Origin: Clostridia bacterium
Lineage (GTDB): Bacteria > Bacillota_A > Clostridia > Christensenellales > Borkfalkiaceae
Direction of reading: 5' to 3'
Assembly: GCA_017462825.1 (NCBI GenBank)
Contig: JAFTQI010000017.1
Coordinates: forward strand, 41,679-105,678
DNA length: 64,000 nt
Below, one piece after another: positions 42,837 to 51,542 of the stretch. Each line of letters opens with the position of its first letter. Position 1 is the stretch's first letter. Made by a program: the position numbers and the translations under genes. The notes under the pieces were generated by a model that saw only the letters and a list, made by a program, of their open reading frames with translations, ran no database searches and was not told where the DNA came from.

Positions 42837-43238
42837 TTAAATAATTTTTGCGCCCACGCCTTTCAGGATTTCCACCGCTTTTTCAGGGGTACCCGTCTTA
42901 AACGCAATCTTTGCGTGTCCGTCCGCGCCTGCGTACGAATACATATATTCCACGTTCACGCCGCCTTCGCCAAGCGCAATCAAGAGCTCGGAAAGCGCGC
43001 CCGCTTTATCAGGTACTTCCAATCCTACGAGCTCCACTTCCGAAGAAAGATAGCCCGCCGCGCGAAGCGCGTTCAATGCACTCGCATTATCTTCCGTGAT
43101 AATACGCAAAATCCCAAAATCTTTTGTGTCCGCAATCGACAGCGCAAGCAAGTTTACGCCCGCTTCTTTCAATACCTTGCAGCAACCGCTCGCTTGACCT
43201 TCTTTGTTTTCCAAAAATACTGCGATTTGTTTAATCAT
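42837..43238 (-). CDS. Tandem ACT-domain protein
   Basis: 133 residues with two ACT modules: MIKQIAVFLENKEGQASGCC to about 65, and LVGLEVPDKAGALSELLIAL to the end. ACT domains bind amino acids or related small molecules. This small stand-alone type is often placed beside phenylacetate-CoA ligase/IOR genes, so it may sense an aromatic acid or amino acid and regulate flux. It is the last gene of the thioesterase-iorA-iorB-paaK-ACT operon, 27 bp after paaK. Confidence 0.88.
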   Translation of the reverse strand: MIKQIAVFLENKEGQASGCCKVLKEAGVNLLALSIADTKDFGILRIITEDNASALNALRAAGYLSSEVELVGLEVPDKAGALSELLIALGEGGVNVEYMYSYAGADGHAKIAFKTGTPEKAVEILKGVGAKII

Positions 43239-43265
43239 CTCGTTTTCACTCCTTATACTTTCGAC

Positions 43266-44570
43266 TTAAAATTTACGGCGGTCGGTAATACGTTTCGCTT
43301 TCCCTTCGCTACGCGCCACCGTTCCGGGAGGAACGAGCGTAATCTTCGCGCTAACCGACAAAGCAGACGCCATATCCGACGCGAGCTTCTTGCGGATTTC
43401 TTCCACGTGCGCGACTTCGTCAATCGAAATGGACGGCGAAAGTTCTACGACGATTTCCATTGTATCGAGGTTGTTGATACGGTCTACGTTGATGTGGTAA
43501 TGAGGTTGAATATCCGCATTCTTTAAAAGTACGCTTTCAATTTGCGAAGGGAATACGTTTACGCCGCGAATAATAAGCATATCGTCGCTTCTACCCGTAA
43601 TCTTGTTGAGCTTGATCGTCGTTCTTCCGCAAGGGCAAGGGTCCGCGTTCAAGCTCGCGATATCTCTCGTTCTATAACGAAGCAAGGGCATACCTTCTTT
43701 AGTAAGCGTCGTGATAACAAGCTCGCCCGATTCGCCGTAAGGCACCGGCTCAAGCGTATCCACGTCCACGATTTCGGGATAGAAATGGTCGTCTTGGAAA
43801 TGCATACCCGTCTTATACTGACAGTCGCAAGCAACTCCAGGACCTGCAATTTCACTCAAACCGTAAATATCGCAAGCGCGAAGTCCAAGTCTTCTTTCGA
43901 TGTCCTCACGCATGCCTTCCGACCAAGCTTCCGCGCCGAACACACCGCCTTTGAGCTTGATGTCCACGCCGGGCTTTAAGCCCATCTTTTCCATTTCTTC
44001 CGCAAGATAAATAATATACGAGGGGGTACAGCAAATAATATCCGCGCCGAAATCGGTCAAAAGCTGGATTTGTTTTTGGGTGTTCCCAGCCGACGCAGGA
44101 ACGACGCAAGCGCCGAGCTTTTCGCCGCCGTAATGCATACCGAGCCCGCCCGTAAACAAGCCGTAGCCATACGCAACGTGGATAATGCTTTCTTCGTCCG
44201 CACCAGCCATAACAAGCGAGCGCGCCGCGCATTCACCCCAAACGTCAATATCGTTCATTGTATAGCCTGCAACGGTGAGTTTCCCCGTCGTTGCGCTCGA
44301 CGCATGCAAGCGCACAAGATCCCGTTTCGGGCGCGCCATCATGCCAAACGGATATGCGTCACGCAAATCCTGCTTTACCGTAAAAGGAAGCTTGTAGATA
44401 TCGTCAATCGACTTGATATCCTCAGGCTTCAGCTTCATTGCGTCCATCTTTGCGCGGTACGGTTTTTGGTTTTCGTACACATACTTGACCATCTTCACCA
44501 ACCGCTCGGACTGCAAGACCTTTTTTTGGTCCGCGCTCATCGTTTCAAGTTCTTTTTGAAAATATTGCAT
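43266..44570 (-). CDS. paaK: Phenylacetate-CoA ligase
   Basis: 434 residues. AMP-forming acyl-CoA ligase of the PaaK type. Seen: HASSATTGKLTVAGYT (phosphate-binding P-loop-like S-S-G-T-T-G region), CDIYGLSEIAGPGVACDC (Y-G-L-S-E motif), YRTRDIASLNADPCPCGRT and RSDDMLIIRGVNVFPSQIE (C-terminal hinge). In archaea and clostridia with IOR, this enzyme can run with aryl-acetyl-CoA made from aromatic amino acids, conserving energy or activating phenylacetate. It lies between iorB and the ACT gene. A dispersed-motif copy occurs upstream. Confidence 0.94.
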   Translation of the reverse strand: MQYFQKELETMSADQKKVLQSERLVKMVKYVYENQKPYRAKMDAMKLKPEDIKSIDDIYKLPFTVKQDLRDAYPFGMMARPKRDLVRLHASSATTGKLTVAGYTMNDIDVWGECAARSLVMAGADEESIIHVAYGYGLFTGGLGMHYGGEKLGACVVPASAGNTQKQIQLLTDFGADIICCTPSYIIYLAEEMEKMGLKPGVDIKLKGGVFGAEAWSEGMREDIERRLGLRACDIYGLSEIAGPGVACDCQYKTGMHFQDDHFYPEIVDVDTLEPVPYGESGELVITTLTKEGMPLLRYRTRDIASLNADPCPCGRTTIKLNKITGRSDDMLIIRGVNVFPSQIESVLLKNADIQPHYHINVDRINNLDTMEIVVELSPSISIDEVAHVEEIRKKLASDMASALSVSAKITLVPPGTVARSEGKAKRITDRRKF

Positions 44571-44652
44571 ATCGTATATTCCTTTGTTACAGTTTTTTCC
44601 TGTAACCGTCGCTTGCGCGGCATAAATTATTGTATATTTATCAGGTTAAACG

Positions 44653-44666
44653 CGTACCTGTTCCGC
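44653..44666. repeat. Diverged copy of dispersed GC-rich motif
   Basis: CGTACCTGTTCCGC between iorB stop and paaK start, same orientation as other copies. Confidence 0.45.
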
Positions 44667-44676
44667 ACATTTTACG

Positions 44677-45246
44677 TTAAACGCGATTAAAACCGAGTTC
44701 AAACGCTTTTAAATTCAAGTCACGAAATTTCGAAGGCACACAAGAAACGACCGCTTCGGTCATCACTTGTTTGTCAAAACCGAACAACTTGCAAAGTGCG
44801 CCGAGCATAACGATATTCGCCGCTTTCGCGCTGCCTGCTTCTACCGCCCAAGACTGCGCTTGAATGAAATAGGTGTTTTTATTTTCCGCTTGCATTTTTT
44901 CTTTCAAGCCGAACGGATACTCCGCCGCACCCAAAATGCAAGGCATAGGCAAAATTTTCTCTTCGTTGACGAGCAAAATCCCGTCCTTTTTCAAGTAATG
45001 CTTCACGCGCGCCGCTTCCAACGTTTCAAACGCGATAATCATGTCCGCACTGCCTTCCCATACGACGGGCGAATAAATCTTGTCTCCGATCCGCACGTGC
45101 GTGACAACACTCCCGCCGCGCTGACTCATGCCGTGGATTTCGGAAAGCTTACAGTCTTTCCCAAGCAGCATAGCATATTTCCCAAGCACGCGGCTCGCAA
45201 GTAAAGTCCCTTGACCGCCAACGCCCGCAATCAAAATATTCATCAT
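44677..45246 (-). CDS. iorB: Indolepyruvate:ferredoxin oxidoreductase, beta subunit
   Basis: About 189 residues from the tandem ATG giving MMNILIAGVGGQGTLLASR. The Gly-rich GVGGQGTLLASRVLG is the gamma-domain signature of 2-oxoacid:ferredoxin oxidoreductases, with SEIHGMSQRGGSVVTHVRIG following. It forms the small subunit with IorA and oxidises aryl-pyruvates to aryl-acetyl-CoA with ferredoxin. The start overlaps the iorA stop region (ATG 2 bases from TAA), showing coupling; the much longer frame upstream is not needed. Confidence 0.94.
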   Translation of the reverse strand: MMNILIAGVGGQGTLLASRVLGKYAMLLGKDCKLSEIHGMSQRGGSVVTHVRIGDKIYSPVVWEGSADMIIAFETLEAARVKHYLKKDGILLVNEEKILPMPCILGAAEYPFGLKEKMQAENKNTYFIQAQSWAVEAGSAKAANIVMLGALCKLFGFDKQVMTEAVVSCVPSKFRDLNLKAFELGFNRV

Positions 45247-45247
45247 A

Positions 45248-46966
45248 TTACATGCCCTCCTTTTGTAAACAGTTGAAAGGGCAAACCTTCGCGCAAACTT
45301 CGCAACCTGTGCATTGAATCGGGTCGATAACGATTCCATCTTTACCCATACTAATGGCAGGGCAACCGAGCTTCATACAAACGCCGCAGCTTCTACAACC
45401 GTCCACTTTCACTTTAGGCTTTTGCGATTTATCGAGCAATGCGCAAGGTCTTTGCGCAATGATTACGCTCACTTCCTTAGACGCCGTCGCGGCTTTCACT
45501 GCTTTTTCCACCGCTTTCACGTCGTACGCGTCTACGATTTGCAAATCCTTAACGCCGCACGCTTTTACAAGCTCGTCGAGCAAAACGACGGGGGCAGGGT
45601 CGCCTTTAAGATTCTTCCCCGTTGCGGGGTGCTGTTGGTGTCCCGTCATGCCCGTCGTGGAATTATCTAAAATCATGAGCGTGATACCACTCTCGTTGTA
45701 CACCGCGTTGATAAGTCCCGTCACGCCGCTATGTAAGAAAGTAGAATCCCCGATTACCGCCACGTTATGACTTTCACCGTCCGTTGCTTTCTTGAACCCG
45801 TGCGCCATACCAACGGAAGCACCCATACAAACGCAAGTATCGACCGCCGCAAGAGGCGCGACTGCGCCAAGCGTATAACAACCAATGTCGCCGTTAACAG
45901 TGCATTTTAATTTATTTAAAACGTAGAACACGCCGCGGTGCGGACACCCCGCGCACATTACGGGCGGGCGCATAGGTACTTTTTCCGCTTCCGCCGCGAC
46001 GTCATAAGACATACCGAACGCCTGCAAAATCTTTGGCACAGAAATTTCGCCTTGCAACGAGAAAAGCTCTTTCCCCCTGCAAGAAATCCCCGCCGCTTTC
46101 AACGTATCCTCGATAAACGGCTCTAATTCTTCAATGACGTAAAGCTCCTTTACGTGCTTAGAAAATTCCAAAATGGCGGGGACAGGTACGGGATGAACCA
46201 TACCAACCTTATAAACGTTGACATTTGGCAACGCTTCTTTCACGTACTCGTATACCACGCCCGAGCATACCACGCCGATTTCATTTTCATTCGTATATTC
46301 CGCTCTATTTGCCGCGCAGTTACACGAATATTCCATTAAAAGGTTATCGCGCTGTTCTACAAACACGTGTCTTTTGATTGCGTTTGCGGGCATCATAACG
46401 TATTTCCCGATCGCCTTTTCGTATTTTTTCAAAGGCTGTTCTTCTCTATCGCAAAGCTCAACCATACCGTGCGAATGCGCCACGCGCGTCGTTTCGCGCA
46501 CGATGACGGGCGTATCGAATTTTTCACTGATTTCATAAGCAAGCTTGACGAATTCTTTCCCTTCGTTAGCGTCCGAAGGCTCAAGCATCGGCACGTGCGC
46601 GCTTCTCGCATAATAACGGCTATCCTGCTCGTTTTGCGAAGAATGCATACCAGGATCGTCCGCAACGACAATCACAAGTCCCGCGTTCACACCCGTATAC
46701 GCCGCCGTGAAAAGCGGATCCGCCGCAACGTTCAATCCTACGTGTTTCATACACGCCATACTTCTCCCGCCAGCTACCGCCGCCCCGATCGCGACTTCAA
46801 GCGCCACCTTTTCATTCGGCGCCCATTCCGCGTACACGCCCTCGTGCTTTACGAAGTTTTCCGCAATTTCCGTGCTCGGTGTACCGGGGTAAGCGGAAAG
46901 CACTTTCACCCCTGCTTCATACGCGCCGCGCGCAATCGCTTTATTCGTCAACATCAATTCTTTCAT
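45248..46966 (-). CDS. iorA: Indolepyruvate:ferredoxin oxidoreductase, alpha subunit
   Basis: About 572 residues from ATG 46966 (MKELMLTNKAIARGAYEAG). Two pyrimidine-binding-type N-terminal domains (YPGTPSTEIAENFVK; WAPNEKVALEVAIGAAVAG), a thiamine-diphosphate domain (GDIGCYTLGAVAPLAAVDTCVCMGASVGMAHGF broken as usual, GDSTFLHSG, ILDNSTTGMTGHQQHP) and a C-terminal ferredoxin module with two 4Fe-4S cysteine sets (CRSCGVCMKLGC and CTGCEVCAKVCP). Strict oxygen-sensitive enzyme of amino acid fermentation. Starts next to the thioesterase stop. Confidence 0.96.
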   Translation of the reverse strand: MKELMLTNKAIARGAYEAGVKVLSAYPGTPSTEIAENFVKHEGVYAEWAPNEKVALEVAIGAAVAGGRSMACMKHVGLNVAADPLFTAAYTGVNAGLVIVVADDPGMHSSQNEQDSRYYARSAHVPMLEPSDANEGKEFVKLAYEISEKFDTPVIVRETTRVAHSHGMVELCDREEQPLKKYEKAIGKYVMMPANAIKRHVFVEQRDNLLMEYSCNCAANRAEYTNENEIGVVCSGVVYEYVKEALPNVNVYKVGMVHPVPVPAILEFSKHVKELYVIEELEPFIEDTLKAAGISCRGKELFSLQGEISVPKILQAFGMSYDVAAEAEKVPMRPPVMCAGCPHRGVFYVLNKLKCTVNGDIGCYTLGAVAPLAAVDTCVCMGASVGMAHGFKKATDGESHNVAVIGDSTFLHSGVTGLINAVYNESGITLMILDNSTTGMTGHQQHPATGKNLKGDPAPVVLLDELVKACGVKDLQIVDAYDVKAVEKAVKAATASKEVSVIIAQRPCALLDKSQKPKVKVDGCRSCGVCMKLGCPAISMGKDGIVIDPIQCTGCEVCAKVCPFNCLQKEGM

Positions 46967-46967
46967 T

Positions 46968-47405
46968 TTATTTTCTCTCTTCTTCGTATTTCTTTTTGAG
47001 TTCTTCCTTGTCCACGTCCTTGACAAACCCATTAAAATGGCACACGCAAACAATTTGTTCCTGCTCATCGCGGACAAGCACTTCCGAAACGGTATTATGC
47101 CCGACCCTTACGGTTTCCGTCGCCGTCGCCGTAATATACTTTGTCACCGCAGGCCGAATATAGGTGATTTGACCGGCTTGCGTTACCGACTTGGGATGAA
47201 TAAAATTCGCATGCACCGCAAAAACGAAATCGGCAATCGTGTAAAGCATACCGCCCTGCACGCTCCCGTTTGCATTCAAATGCTCCGCACCGATTTCCGC
47301 TCGCGCCACCGCTTTTTCTTTCGTGACTTCCACAAGTTCTATGCCCGAAAGCTTTACGTAGCCGTCCTTTTCGAAAAATTTCACAAGCAATTCTTCGTCC
47401 GTCAT
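46968..47405 (-). CDS. PaaI-family acyl-CoA thioesterase
   Basis: 145 residues. Single hotdog domain with ANGSVQGGMLYTIADFVFAVHAN (the H/N-G-x-x-x-G-G catalytic helix; here NANGSVQGG), TQAGQITYIRPA and a long charged C-terminal helix. Members hydrolyse aryl- or hydroxyphenylacetyl-CoA. As first gene of the iorAB-paaK operon it could release arylacetate from the CoA ester formed by IOR. A well-defined promoter precedes it at 47437-47466. Confidence 0.9.
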   Translation of the reverse strand: MTDEELLVKFFEKDGYVKLSGIELVEVTKEKAVARAEIGAEHLNANGSVQGGMLYTIADFVFAVHANFIHPKSVTQAGQITYIRPAVTKYITATATETVRVGHNTVSEVLVRDEQEQIVCVCHFNGFVKDVDKEELKKKYEEERK

Positions 47406-47436
47406 TGCACCGCTCCAAAAAATTATGATTGTAATA

Positions 47437-47466
47437 ATTATAACACACGCGCTCGCGTATTGTCAA
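47437..47466 (-). promoter_or_regulatory. Promoter of the thioesterase-iorAB-paaK-ACT operon
   Basis: Minus strand: TTGACA (47461-47466), 18-bp spacer, TATAAT (47437-47442). Confidence 0.82.
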
Positions 47467-47476
47467 TGATTCAAAT

Positions 47477-47506
47477 AAAAAAAGCCTGTTTGAAACAGGC
47501 TTTTTT
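47477..47506 (-). terminator. Terminator after the GH106-type gene
   Basis: Minus strand: AAAAGCCTGTTT, short loop, AAACAGGCTTTTTTT. It lies just downstream of the hydrolase stop and upstream of the ior promoter. Confidence 0.85.
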
Positions 47507-47520
47507 ATGCATTTTTTCGA

Positions 47521-50328
47521 TTACAGCAACGTTTTCACAAACGCGTAGCTTTCAACGAGCAAAGGACTCTTTCCGTCTTCCGACCAAGATCCCATACGCT
47601 CAAACGTATAAGGTCCTACCCCGAAGCTTTCCTGTTCGCGCGTATGGAACGCGCCGAGCAAGTTTCTATTCCCTACCGTCAACGTGATTTCAAGTTCGTT
47701 TTCGCCCACCGCGAGATAATCGGACAAATCGAGCTTATAGCTGAACATCAATTTATCCACGTACTTGCCATTGACTTTCAGTTCCATTATGTGGAACCGT
47801 TTGTCAATCACGAGCACCGCATTGGTATCGTCCACGCACACCGTTTGTTTGAGTACGATATCCCCCGAGAAGAAAGGGTATCCTTCTTCAATCAAGGAAG
47901 AAATTTCCTTCTTTTGCTTACCAATACGGAAGTTTTTACCCAGCATAACGTTGTCCGCATTGCCCTTTTCAAACTCACCGAATACGCCAAAGTCGCCTTT
48001 AAGGTATACCGCTTCGATATCCGAATCGTACGCAAGGCAGTTCTTCAAGCTTTCCGTAACGTTTTCGCCAAAGAGCGCGTAATAAACTTGTTCGTTTTGG
48101 AAATAGTTCATCGTGATAAGCACTTCGTTCACGCCTTCACGCAAATATTTTGCCACGTCGTACTTATAAAGCGCTCTTTCCACGTCGGACGAACCGCAAC
48201 GCTCCACCTTCACGCCGTTGATAAAAACTTCCAGCGTATTCGTATCCTCCGCAAGCAATACGCACTTTGTAGGTACGTCGTCCACCGTGAACTCGTATTT
48301 AAGATACAGCTTGCCCTCGTATCTACGCTTGAGCATTTCGTTGAACACGCCCATGTGGTGCCAAGGCTCGCTATAATTCACGCCGTCCGTCGAGAAACGC
48401 ACGAAGTCGAGCGTGATATAGTTTTCGGGCGTACCGACAACTGTGAAATCGCCGTCAAGCTTAAGCTCTTTCAATTCCTTTTTCGCTACCGGCTCGCCGT
48501 GGCAAAGGTAAAGCACGTAGGACTGTCCTTTATCGAAATGGAACTTCTGCCCGACCGTCGTATACTCGTCTTTCAAAATATCGTAAGAGGAATACGCCGT
48601 AGCGCCCTTTGCAATGATTTCCACGTCCGCTTCTTCGCCAAGGTTGACTACGTAGATAAGCGTTTTGCCGTCCTCGTCTTTTCTCATAATCGAACGGATA
48701 TCGGTGAACTCGCCGCGAATTGCATAGGGCTGCGCCGCCGCGATTTCTTCCCACGTAACGTTACTTGCAAGGTAGGAATAATCGTATTCTTCCCCTTCCA
48801 AATACGTAGGTTTTTCGTCCGTCAACAAGACCCTGCCCCCTGCATTTACAAATTCACGGAGCAATTTTTCCGTCGTTTTGTCCATCGTGTAAATCTTCGG
48901 GAAAACGAGATATTCATACGCGCAGTTGCCCAAAACAAGCTTCTTGCCTTCGACTTTGCCGTACTTTGCAAGCAAGGTTTCGTCGATAAAGTGATGGGAA
49001 ATTTGGTCTTTTGCGAGCTTTGCCGCAAGTGCCGAGAATGCGTCTTCCAATTCCCCGATATCGTGTCTTGCAGCATCACGCTTGTAGTTCAAATACGTGC
49101 TGCGAATCGGGTGCAACACACCTACGTTTGCAAATTCTCTACTCTCCGCCAAAATCTTGCCAAGAACGGAGAAATAATCGTTGAACTGTTTGAAATTCTT
49201 CTTCACCCAAGGGTTTACGGTCGAGTAATGTGCGGGATAATCGCGTTTTCTTTGTCCGTGTTCCGCATAGGGAAGAAGGTGCTGGCACATCAAGTTTACG
49301 CCCGCTACATATTGACACTCCGCAATCATTTTAAGCTCTAACGGAGTGACGTCCCAACCGCAACAGCCGTACGTTTCCGTGATGACCTGTTTTTTGCCAA
49401 GCTGTTCGCAAACGGACGAAACCTGCTTAGGCGCGATTTCATTCGTAATCCGTCTGCCAAGGTAGTCGATTCCGGGAATATGCTCGTATTCATAGAAAGG
49501 CATACAACCGCCGCAACACCACATTTGCCCGCCAAGGAAGGTTTCTTCTACATAATGTCCCGTAAGCTTATAGCCGTTTTCGTCGCACCAATCATATATT
49601 TTCTTACTGAAATTTTTCAGCATCAAATCCTGCATTGTTTTCCAATACTTATAACGGAAGGCGCGATACCCTTCCTTTTCCACGAACAAAAGCCCAAGCC
49701 CGTCGAGAATGTCTTCCCCGAGCTCTTCCTTAAAATAAGGCGCAAGGACTTTCGTATAGGGGGTACCCCAACGGTAGTATTGCGGCTCGTCCGTAAAGAA
49801 CCCTTTCAAAGAATAGGTGTCTCTCTTTTTGTATTCTTCGTGCGTCATTGCGATGAATTTATCCACCACTTCGCCGTTCAAAACGTCCGCCGTAGAAGTC
49901 GCATAATGCTCATATACGTTCAAGCAATTTTCGCATGGCTCATTAATTCGTCTTAACCGTGCCCCGCTCATATCGTAAGAAACGAGCGCGTTTTCATCAT
50001 ACTTCCCAACCGTAAAAGTTAAGAATCGATCGTGATTTTCAATATCTTCCAAAAGCTTACCGCCGACAAAACCGCTCGGCCAACCGTTCTCGTCGTATGC
50101 GTACGCTTCCATGCCGAGTTCTTCCGCTTTTTCCGAACAAGCTTTGATACAGTTAAACCACTTTTCGCCGAGATATTCCGTTTTTAAACCGCCGCGCGCG
50201 TGCATAAAAAAACCGCCCACGCCGTTTTCATTCATCCACTCGACTTGTTCCACAAGCCCTTGTTCGTCCAACTCGTCGTTCCAGGACCAAAAGGGTATAC
50301 ATTGATATTTTTTTTCTGTTTCTCTCAT
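47521..50328 (-). CDS. GH106-type glycoside hydrolase (alpha-L-rhamnosidase-like)
   Basis: About 935 residues from ATG 50328 (MRETEKKYQC). N-terminal (beta/alpha) domain carries FWSWNDELDEQGLVEQVEWM, NGVGGFFMHARGGLKTEYL and ELGMEAYAYDENGWPSGFVGG, the pattern I know from GH106-like alpha-L-rhamnosidases. The C-terminal 300 residues hold sugar-binding beta-sandwich modules (two stretches with VFINGVKV and LKVNGKYVDKL, typical of GH2-like galactose-binding domains). No signal peptide, so it would act inside the cell on imported rhamnosides or oligosaccharides. It follows the BMC operon after a terminator, same strand; released rhamnose or a similar deoxysugar would give lactaldehyde and so feed the BMC. 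Actual specificity is inferred. Confidence 0.75.
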   Translation of the reverse strand: MRETEKKYQCIPFWSWNDELDEQGLVEQVEWMNENGVGGFFMHARGGLKTEYLGEKWFNCIKACSEKAEELGMEAYAYDENGWPSGFVGGKLLEDIENHDRFLTFTVGKYDENALVSYDMSGARLRRINEPCENCLNVYEHYATSTADVLNGEVVDKFIAMTHEEYKKRDTYSLKGFFTDEPQYYRWGTPYTKVLAPYFKEELGEDILDGLGLLFVEKEGYRAFRYKYWKTMQDLMLKNFSKKIYDWCDENGYKLTGHYVEETFLGGQMWCCGGCMPFYEYEHIPGIDYLGRRITNEIAPKQVSSVCEQLGKKQVITETYGCCGWDVTPLELKMIAECQYVAGVNLMCQHLLPYAEHGQRKRDYPAHYSTVNPWVKKNFKQFNDYFSVLGKILAESREFANVGVLHPIRSTYLNYKRDAARHDIGELEDAFSALAAKLAKDQISHHFIDETLLAKYGKVEGKKLVLGNCAYEYLVFPKIYTMDKTTEKLLREFVNAGGRVLLTDEKPTYLEGEEYDYSYLASNVTWEEIAAAQPYAIRGEFTDIRSIMRKDEDGKTLIYVVNLGEEADVEIIAKGATAYSSYDILKDEYTTVGQKFHFDKGQSYVLYLCHGEPVAKKELKELKLDGDFTVVGTPENYITLDFVRFSTDGVNYSEPWHHMGVFNEMLKRRYEGKLYLKYEFTVDDVPTKCVLLAEDTNTLEVFINGVKVERCGSSDVERALYKYDVAKYLREGVNEVLITMNYFQNEQVYYALFGENVTESLKNCLAYDSDIEAVYLKGDFGVFGEFEKGNADNVMLGKNFRIGKQKKEISSLIEEGYPFFSGDIVLKQTVCVDDTNAVLVIDKRFHIMELKVNGKYVDKLMFSYKLDLSDYLAVGENELEITLTVGNRNLLGAFHTREQESFGVGPYTFERMGSWSEDGKSPLLVESYAFVKTLL

Positions 50329-50361
50329 AATTGAAGTTCCTTTATTTTTCCAGTCAAAAAA

Positions 50362-50397
50362 ACAAAAAACGGCGCACACGGCGCAAGAATCGCGCCG
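50362..50397 (-). terminator. Terminator at the end of the BMC operon
   Basis: Minus strand: CGGCGC...GCGCCG repeats followed by GTTTTTTGTTTTTTT. Separates the BMC/ParA genes from the hydrolase gene. Confidence 0.7.
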
Positions 50398-50418
50398 CGA
50401 ACACGTCGTTTCACATTA

Positions 50419-50751
50419 TTAAAGCAAATAGTAAGGCATTTCCACGCCAAGCTGTACGCTTGCAAACTTTTCCTTTGGAACAGATTTTTCGACCGCTTTC
50501 TTTGCAGGCGCTTTCTTTGCCACAGGTTTCGCAGCAGACTTTGCCGCCGTCTTTTTTACAGCCGCAGCCGTCTTCGCTTTAGGCGCGGCGTTTGCTTTCG
50601 TCGCTTCCTCTACGGGCGCGATAAGTTTTTCCACTACTTGAGGGTCGGGATTTGCAAGCACATTACTGTTCTCCATATCGGGCGCAGAAGTTTTCACCTT
50701 CGAATAACCGTTGTTTTCCACTCTCTTGATTGCATTCTTACCGATGGGCAT
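50419..50751 (-). CDS. Lys/Ala-rich small protein, putative ParA partner (McdB-like role?)
   Basis: 110 residues from ATG 50751 (MPIGKNAIKRVENNGYSK), overlapping the end of the ParA gene by 14 bases, with AAAGGAG about 10 bases upstream. Layout: a structured-looking N-terminus with conserved flavour (KNAIKRVENNGYSKV ... PDMENS), then a long Lys/Ala/Pro-rich disordered region like histone H1 tails (about 55-95), and a hydrophobic end VEMPYYLL. The basic tail could bind DNA or condense; the terminal motif could dock to a shell or to ParA. Similar small proteins accompany ParA in Clostridia, so a link to the BMC is by position and translation coupling, not proven homology to McdB. Confidence 0.65.
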   Translation of the reverse strand: MPIGKNAIKRVENNGYSKVKTSAPDMENSNVLANPDPQVVEKLIAPVEEATKANAAPKAKTAAAVKKTAAKSAAKPVAKKAPAKKAVEKSVPKEKFASVQLGVEMPYYLL

Positions 50752-51529
50752 AATCCATAATCTCCTTTGCAAGTTTTGTATATTCGACCGCGCTGCGGCT
50801 CGATTTCTTAAATATAACGACGGGTTTGCTATTATCCTGCGACCATTCCACTGCGCTGTCCACACGGATATAGTTTTCAAACAAGCGCGCATTTTCCATT
50901 TCCTTGAGCGTTTCCATCGTTTGCTTGAAATATTTCTTTCTCTCGTCCGCTTTCGTCACGGCGATACCGAGAATTTGGAGTTTCGGCGCGATATTTTTCG
51001 CTTGGTTGACAAAGTCAAACATGTTTGCCAAGCCGAACAACCCCCAAGGACTGGCTTCTACTGGAATTAGCACGTAATCGGACGCGCACATAATGTTCAT
51101 TACCCAACCGCCAAGCGTCGGGGGAGAGTCGATCAAAATATAATCGTAATACCCTTTTGCGCGAACACGTTCCAAGCATTTTTTAAAGACCGTTTCTCTT
51201 TGCCATTTCGCGAACAAATCAAATTCGATTGCGCTCATAAGCGAAGTCGAGGGCACAATATCCAAGCCCTTAATGCCCGTTTCCACGATATAATCGGACA
51301 AATCTCTCTCTCCTACGATTGCGCGGTAGATATTCTTTTCCCCTTTCGCGTACTCGTAAGCTTGCTCCTCATCGAAGAAAGAAATGGTGAGATTCAACTG
51401 CATATCCCCGTCAATCATCAGCACTTTTTTGCCCGCCAACGCAAGCGCACAGCCTACGTTAGAGCAGGTCGTCGTCTTACCGCTGCCACCCTTGTTGTTC
51501 GCAAATGCGATTACGATTGTTTTGCTCAT
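50738..51529 (-). CDS. ParA/MinD-family ATPase in the BMC operon
   Basis: 263 residues. Deviant Walker A KGGSGKTTT (residues 12-20) with the signature first Lys, switch I (MLIDGDMQLNLT), Walker B YILIDSPPTLG, and a C-terminal alpha/beta domain. This class makes ATP-dependent dimers that bind nucleoid DNA and move or space cargo: plasmids, chromosomes, and, as McdA, carboxysomes and other BMCs. It sits 13 bp after eutP and overlaps the Lys/Ala-rich gene. No parS-type site or ParB gene is visible, which argues against plain chromosome segregation and for a cargo system. Role in BMC positioning is inferred from location. Confidence 0.85.
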   Translation of the reverse strand: MSKTIVIAFANNKGGSGKTTTCSNVGCALALAGKKVLMIDGDMQLNLTISFFDEEQAYEYAKGEKNIYRAIVGERDLSDYIVETGIKGLDIVPSTSLMSAIEFDLFAKWQRETVFKKCLERVRAKGYYDYILIDSPPTLGGWVMNIMCASDYVLIPVEASPWGLFGLANMFDFVNQAKNIAPKLQILGIAVTKADERKKYFKQTMETLKEMENARLFENYIRVDSAVEWSQDNSKPVVIFKKSSRSAVEYTKLAKEIMDYAHR

Positions 51530-51542
51530 AGTTTCTCCACTC

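Noticed and set aside
47644..49341. 565-codon open frame on the plus strand
   Set aside because: Antisense to the GH106-type hydrolase; composition rich in Arg, His, Phe and Val and no promoter or ribosome site.
50738..51529. ParA as part of the chromosomal parAB-parS system
   Set aside because: No parB next to it and no parS-like 16-bp palindrome seen; normal chromosomal soj/spo0J lies near the origin with other neighbours.
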